A DNA stretch of 64,000 nucleotides from Candidatus Solibacter sp. (lineage in GTDB: Bacteria; Acidobacteriota; Terriglobia; Bryobacterales; Bryobacteraceae). Each line of letters starts with the position of its first letter. The first letter of the stretch is position 1. Positions 59,659 to 64,000 of the stretch are shown in pieces. Under the pieces are notes generated by a model that was not told the origin of the DNA, did not search any database, and saw only the letters and a list, made by a program, of their open reading frames with translations. The stretch covers positions 19,077 through 83,076 of the forward strand of contig PNKE01000010.1 of the NCBI GenBank assembly GCA_013822245.1. Direction: 5' to 3'. The position numbers and the translations under genes were made by a program.

Positions 59659-61413
59659 TCATCGGCCGCCGGCCTTGAGGATGCGGCCGGCGAAGGCCTC
59701 GGCGCGGTCGAGCGAGCCGGCGGCACTGTCGAAATTGCCGCCGTTCATATCACCCTGCGCCATGTCGAAGAACATCTTCATCTGCTGGTGGGCGGAAGTG
59801 ATCTCTGAATTCGGGCTCAGGCCGCGGGCCGAAAGGTCTTTCTGCATCTGTTCGAAGATCGAATTCGCCTGGCGGACACGTCCGGCGATGCGGAGCAGTT
59901 TTTCACGCAGTTCCGGCGGCGGGGCCTGCTGAATTGGGGGGGCCTGGACCTGGGGCCGGACATCGCGGACCGGTTCGGCGGGGGTAGATTGCGCCTGGCT
60001 GGCCGGGTTGCGTTGAGCGGAAGGCCGCGAAGGACCCGCGGGTGGCCCGGTTGCTACCGCGGATGCCAGAGCGGGCTGCGAAAGGGAGCTCTGTCCGCCC
60101 GTTGAGGCCTGCGATTGCGCGGGCTGCGTTTCGGCGGTCTGGGCCGGAGTTTCAGTTTGCGATGGCGGCTGAGCCGAAGGCTGAGCGGGCGCGGGCTGGG
60201 CCTGCTTGACGACCCCGGCTTGAGCCGGCGGCCGCGGGGCCGCGCCGGGCCGTAGAGCGAACCATGCGGCGCCGGCGAGGAGGCCGAGGACGGCAACGGC
60301 GGCGGCGGCGGCAAGCGGCTTGTTACGCCGGGACCATTTGGCGAGCCGTTCGTGAGGCGGCGTTGTGCGGGCGATGATGGGGCGGCCGTCGAGAAAGCGC
60401 TGGATGTCGGCGGCAAGTTCGGCCGCGCTCGCATAGCGGTTGGCGGGATTGCGTTGGAGGGCTTTGAGGACGATGTGGTCGAGGTCGCCGCGGAGGCGCG
60501 CGCGGAGTTGGGGGACGGTTTCGGGGGTGCGCTGGATGTCCTCGCGGATGTTGGTGGAGGGCGCGGTGAGGTCGTGCGGGCCAGGCAGCTTGCCGGCCAG
60601 CATGACGTAGAGGATGACGCCGAGCGAGTAGATGTCGGAAGCGCGGGTGCATGGCTCGCCGGTGTACTGTTCGGGGCTGGCGTAGTTGGGCGTCAGGAAG
60701 CGCATTTGCGGCGAGGTGACATCGGCCTGGACGGGGCCGGTCATTTTGGCGATGCCGAAGTCGAGCAGCTTCACCGTGGGCCCGGGGGCCACCAGGATGT
60801 TTGACGGTTTCAGGTCGCGGTGGATGACCAGATTCTCGTGCAGGTACTGGACCGCCGCGCAGACCTGGAGGAACAGCTTGACGCGTTCGCCGACGGTAAG
60901 CCGGTTGTCGTCGCAGTAGCGGTCCAGAGGCGCGCCTTCGACGAACTCCATGACGTAGTAGGGGGCGCCGTTGGGGGCGTCGCCGCCGTCGAGGATGCGG
61001 GCGATGTTGGGATGTTCAAGGCCGGCGAGGACCTGGCGTTCCTGGCGGAAACGGCCGGCGAACAGGGCGGCGTTCTGGTCGGGGATCAACAGCTTGAGCG
61101 CGACATTCTTACGGAACGCGCCGTCGTCGCGGACGGCGAGAAAGACGACGCCCATGCCGCCGCGGCCGAGTTCGCGGACGATGCGGTAGGGACCAAGGCG
61201 GATAGAAGCTTGCTGCTGGTCCCGCGGCTGTGCGGGAGCGGCGGCGCTGGATGCGGCCTGGGTGGCGGCAGCGTCGAGATAGGCCTCGATTTCGGCCTGA
61301 AGCTGCGCGTCTCCGCCACAGGCGCCGGCGAGGTACTGTTCGCGAGCAGGCGATGACAGCACCACGGCGGCGCTGAAGATGGCTCGAATCCGTTCAGACC
61401 GGTCAGCGTCCAT
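59659..61413 (-). CDS. transmembrane serine/threonine protein kinase
   Basis: 584 residues. An N-terminal helical segment is followed by a complete Hanks-type kinase domain: GPYRIVRELGRGGMGVVFLA (P-loop), NVALKLLI (ATP Lys), NLVIHRDLKPSNILVAPGPT and LLDFGIAK. A membrane helix (LAAAAAVAVLGLLAGAAWFA) leads to a Pro/Gln/Ala/Ser-rich linker and a periplasmic helical domain ending RAEAFAGRILKAGGR. This last domain is shared with the secreted protein at 57415-58290. ATG 61413 is preferred over a GTG 21 bases upstream. It should sense an envelope signal and phosphorylate cytoplasmic targets; it heads the operon. Confidence 0.93.
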   Translation of the reverse strand: MDADRSERIRAIFSAAVVLSSPAREQYLAGACGGDAQLQAEIEAYLDAAATQAASSAAAPAQPRDQQQASIRLGPYRIVRELGRGGMGVVFLAVRDDGAFRKNVALKLLIPDQNAALFAGRFRQERQVLAGLEHPNIARILDGGDAPNGAPYYVMEFVEGAPLDRYCDDNRLTVGERVKLFLQVCAAVQYLHENLVIHRDLKPSNILVAPGPTVKLLDFGIAKMTGPVQADVTSPQMRFLTPNYASPEQYTGEPCTRASDIYSLGVILYVMLAGKLPGPHDLTAPSTNIREDIQRTPETVPQLRARLRGDLDHIVLKALQRNPANRYASAAELAADIQRFLDGRPIIARTTPPHERLAKWSRRNKPLAAAAAVAVLGLLAGAAWFALRPGAAPRPPAQAGVVKQAQPAPAQPSAQPPSQTETPAQTAETQPAQSQASTGGQSSLSQPALASAVATGPPAGPSRPSAQRNPASQAQSTPAEPVRDVRPQVQAPPIQQAPPPELREKLLRIAGRVRQANSIFEQMQKDLSARGLSPNSEITSAHQQMKMFFDMAQGDMNGGNFDSAAGSLDRAEAFAGRILKAGGR

Positions 61414-61500
61414 GCAATCCCCCGATTCGCGCACGGAGTTACCCGGCGCCTCATCTTCTATATGAGGCTACCGCACGCGGAAGTCAATCAGGGGGCCGGC

Positions 61501-62781
61501 CTAATCCGCCTTCGGGGCAGGCTCTACCTTGACGGCCTGCTCGAACAGCAGGTTGAGGGTCTTTTCGGTCCGGATGCGAGAGGCGAGACGGCCCAGGGCG
61601 CCGTCCTTTTGCATCTTCAGGCGGACGGCGGCGACGGGTTCGCGCTGCTGGCGGGCGATGCGGTTGACTTCGCCATCGAGTTCATCCTGGGTGGTGTGGA
61701 TCGACTCGGTGTCGGCCACCTTTTCGAGGATGAGAGAGGCGCGGACATCGCGGCGGGCCTTTTCGCTCTGGGTCCCCTTAATCTTGTCCCAATCCAGCCG
61801 GATCTTGGAGACGTCCAGGCCCTGGGCGGCGAAGTTGCGAAGCTGATTCTCGATGTTGATCTCGACCTGGCGCTCGACAAAGACCTGCGGGACGGGGAAG
61901 TCGTGGGCGTCCACCAGTTTGTCGACCAGGGCGTTCTTGGCCTCGGTCTGGGCGATGTACTCACGCTCGCGGAAGATGGCCTTGCGGACCTCTTCGCGGA
62001 CCTCGTCCAGCGTCTGAAAATCGCCGAGGTCCCTGGCGAAATCGTCGTTGAGTTCGGGCAGTTCCTTGACGCGGATGGTCTTCAGCTCGATGCGGAAGCG
62101 GACGGTCTTGCCGGCCAGCCGTTCGGCGGCGTAGTCCTCGGGGTAGGTGATTTCGGCCTCGCGGACATCGCCCGGCATGGCGCCGCACAGGACCTCCGAG
62201 AACTCCTTGATGGTCTCCTTGCCGCCGATCTCGATGTTGATGCCGTCCTGCTTCATCGGCTGGCCCTCGATGCCGGAGATGGATTCGAGTGAGACCAGGC
62301 AGTGGTCGCCGTCGGCAGCTTCGCGGGGATCGACGTTGACCAGTTCGGAGCGCGAATCGCGGATTTCGTTGAGGCGCCCGTCGATGTCGGCATCGGTGAC
62401 GGCGGGTTCGGCGTAGGCGACGTTGAGGCCGCGGTACTCGCCGAGGTCGAATTCGGGCGAAACCTCGAACTCGGCCTTGAAATGGGCCGGTTCGCCTTCA
62501 TGGAAGTGCAGATCCTTGACCTCAGGCTGTGAGACCATTCGCAGGCCTTCCTTTTCGCAGGCCTCGTCGATGAACTTCGGGATGAGGTTCTCGAGAACCT
62601 CGCGCTGGATCTCGGCGCGGTAGAGCGACATGACGTGCCCGCGCGGAGCTTTGCCGGGGCGGAAGCCCTTCAACGAGACCTTTTGCTGGACCTTGTCCAG
62701 GACAACTTCGGTTTCAGCGGCGACGGCAGCGGCCGGGATCGTGATGCCGAGCGAGTGTTTGCAGCCTTCAATATGAGCCAA
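61501..62781 (-). CDS. tig: trigger factor
   Basis: 426 residues, typical length. N-terminal ribosome-binding domain with KGFRPGKAPRGHVMSLYRAE (signature GFRxGKxP), a FKBP-type PPIase domain that is divergent (NIEIGGKETIKEFSEVLCGA) and a helical C-terminal chaperone domain. It folds nascent chains at the ribosome exit. The usual clpP/clpX neighbours are not in the window. Confidence 0.95.
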   Translation of the reverse strand: MAHIEGCKHSLGITIPAAAVAAETEVVLDKVQQKVSLKGFRPGKAPRGHVMSLYRAEIQREVLENLIPKFIDEACEKEGLRMVSQPEVKDLHFHEGEPAHFKAEFEVSPEFDLGEYRGLNVAYAEPAVTDADIDGRLNEIRDSRSELVNVDPREAADGDHCLVSLESISGIEGQPMKQDGINIEIGGKETIKEFSEVLCGAMPGDVREAEITYPEDYAAERLAGKTVRFRIELKTIRVKELPELNDDFARDLGDFQTLDEVREEVRKAIFREREYIAQTEAKNALVDKLVDAHDFPVPQVFVERQVEINIENQLRNFAAQGLDVSKIRLDWDKIKGTQSEKARRDVRASLILEKVADTESIHTTQDELDGEVNRIARQQREPVAAVRLKMQKDGALGRLASRIRTEKTLNLLFEQAVKVEPAPKAD

Positions 62782-63046
62782 GGAAACGAACCTCCAGGAG
62801 GGCGGCGCCGCGCGTACACATGGCAGGTTCGTGCGGCCTGAGGCCCCAATTCACCAGTGTCGCACGGAGAGGCCCGCCGGTGCGCGGCCAGTCTTGTCTC
62901 ATGCGAGATGAGCCTGAAGCGGGGCATGGATTCTCATGCGAGATGAGCCTGAAGCGGGGCATGGGTTCCGGGACAGGCTGCCGCACGCTGGACGCTGCCT
63001 GAGAGGTTGTCCGCAGGCATTGGGGGGCTTACGCCGTTGAGCAACG
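62782..63046. other. intergenic region with a 35-bp tandem repeat
   Basis: About 265 bases upstream of tig. It contains two copies of a 35-bp unit, listed separately. No gene or clear promoter was seen. Confidence 0.5.
62897..62966. repeat. tandem direct repeat, 2 x 35 bp
   Basis: 62897-62931 and 62932-62966 differ at one position. Each unit contains CTCAT-GCGAG-ATGAG, a small palindrome, followed by CCTGAAGCGGGGCATGG. It could be a REP-type or operator-like repeat. Confidence 0.7.
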
Positions 63047-63760
63047 CTACTTGCGGCGGAACGGCAACCGGGAGAAGACGGCCAGTTGCAGCGTGTGGTT
63101 GTGCTCCCAGATCAGGCCGCCGCGGCGTTGCAGAGTCTGTTCCATGAATCCGATCTCGATGCGGGTCTGGCGGGGGAGATTGCGGCCGAGGGCGACATAG
63201 GCGCGGTTCTGATCGAAATGGTTGCCCACCACGTTCCGCCCCCAGTTGACGAACAGTTCGTTGTAAAGCCCGACGTAGTACTTGCTCTGGCCGAGCGGAA
63301 CGTTGGCGCGCAACATGTAGCGAAAGCGGTTCTCGTGACGCCACGGCCGGGCGGCGTTGCCCGGTTGCCCGATCTCACGCTGCTCGAGACGGAAGCGGCT
63401 CTGGAGATCGAGCCGGCCGGCCCGCTGAGTCCACGCCGCCTGCTGGAAGAAACGGTGTTCGGGGAACTTCGCTGGCACGGGGTAGCCGCCATATCGATGA
63501 GTATCGATGAAGGCGTAGCCGGCGGTGAGCAGGAGCCGCGGGTGCAACTGGTAGTTCACGCCGGGACGCAACAACAACTGCTGCCAGGCGAGTCCGGCAG
63601 AGGCGCGGCGCCACTGGCCCTCGAGGTGGACACCCCACTTGCTCTTCCCGATCTGGTGATCGCCGAAATACATGGACCAGGCGTTCAGGTTGTGGTCCGA
63701 AAGCGTGGTCTGCGCAGTTGCCGCCGCGGTGAAAAACAGAAAAAGGAAGACCCGGTTCAA
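63047..63760 (-). CDS. DUF2490 outer-membrane beta-barrel protein
   Basis: 237 residues. Signal peptide MNRVFLFLFFTAAATAQ. The mature part is made of alternating amphipathic strands (NAWSMYFGDHQIGKSKWGVH, YQLHPRLLLTAGYAFIDT, RFRLEQREIG, RFRYMLRANVPLG, YYVGLYNELFVNWG, AYVALGRNLPRQTRIEIGFM) and ends HNHTLQLAVFSRLPFRRK. This is the DUF2490 pattern of small porin-like barrels of unknown function. It is a single gene. Confidence 0.85.
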   Translation of the reverse strand: MNRVFLFLFFTAAATAQTTLSDHNLNAWSMYFGDHQIGKSKWGVHLEGQWRRASAGLAWQQLLLRPGVNYQLHPRLLLTAGYAFIDTHRYGGYPVPAKFPEHRFFQQAAWTQRAGRLDLQSRFRLEQREIGQPGNAARPWRHENRFRYMLRANVPLGQSKYYVGLYNELFVNWGRNVVGNHFDQNRAYVALGRNLPRQTRIEIGFMEQTLQRRGGLIWEHNHTLQLAVFSRLPFRRK

Positions 63761-64000
63761 TGCTCACAGAATACCTGAATACCGGGGCAGACGGGGGAAC
63801 TTGCACCGAGAAAAGCAAATGCGACACAACATGACACTCACGGCGGCGTACCGTGGCAGGGGACCCGCCCGCGGCGGGCGCGGCCTCGAGGAGGTTGAGT
63901 CGTGCGGGGGGTGAACGGGCGGACGGGGGGTGGGGGTGGCGGGATGGGGGTTGGGATGGAGGGGGGGGTTATTGGCGAATAGATGGCGAATCCTCATCGG
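63761..64000. other. window end, nothing recognisable
   Basis: GC-rich, with G runs after 63920. No gene, tRNA or repeat recognised. Confidence 0.4.

Noticed and set aside
62897..62966. CRISPR array
   Set aside because: Only two units, directly adjacent without spacers; no cas gene in the window.
63764..63997. Pro-rich short minus-strand open frame at the window end
   Set aside because: Low-complexity translation, no ribosome site and no recognisable family.

Overview
The window looks like the chromosome of an Acidobacteriota member of the Solibacter/Bryobacter type. It has high G+C and three very large Oar-like TonB-dependent outer-membrane proteins with an N-terminal carboxypeptidase-regulatory-like domain. 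It also has an acidobacterial PadR regulator paired with an 'orphan duplicated' permease, many Tat-exported Gfo/Idh/MocA oxidoreductases and sugar-phosphate isomerase-like proteins, and housekeeping genes (typA, smpB, pepA, tig). This assignment is inferred from gene content; no rRNA or tRNA gene was seen.

Layout. 0-8 kb: a TonB-dependent receptor, a small O-methyltransferase, and a PadR-permease pair with an operator-like inverted repeat. 8-12 kb: a co-directional minus-strand set in which a nonaheme cytochrome c, a GMC oxidoreductase and a gluconate-dehydrogenase subunit-3-like protein overlap by a few bases and probably form one membrane-linked dehydrogenase, followed by a VanX-like dipeptidase. 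12.4-16.9 kb: a five-gene hydroxyproline catabolic operon whose strand composition is inverted relative to its surroundings and which is flanked by a perfect 19-bp direct repeat. 17-24 kb: a second receptor, a DUF4038 glycosidase, a ThuA-like protein and an Mrp ATPase. 24.3-32 kb: a chemoreceptor, a chimeric gene-tail remnant, a third receptor and a histone-deacetylase-family hydrolase. 32-38 kb: two MacB/FtsX permeases, small genes, typA, rlpA and a Lys-Ala-Pro repeat protein.

38.3-39.4 kb is a graveyard: a 5'-truncated group II intron remnant sitting just behind a terminator-like hairpin, then decayed pieces of arsC and an ACR3 arsenite pump joined head to head. 39.5-46 kb: two unknown secreted proteins, a sulfite-oxidase-like molybdoenzyme, an MBL-fold hydrolase, and an exported Gfo/Idh/MocA plus isomerase operon. 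46-48 kb: smpB-pepA. 48-51.6 kb: a secretin carrying TPR and cohesin domains followed by two pseudopilins. 51.6-57.4 kb: assorted metabolic and unknown genes. 57.4-61.4 kb: an operon of a Ser/Thr kinase, a CsgG-domain protein and a secreted protein that shares the kinase's C-terminal domain. 61.5-64 kb: trigger factor, a 35-bp tandem repeat and a DUF2490 outer-membrane protein.

Positions were read by eye. Base-composition statements rest on visual inspection and a few hand-counted lines; homologies rest on recognised motifs without database searches.
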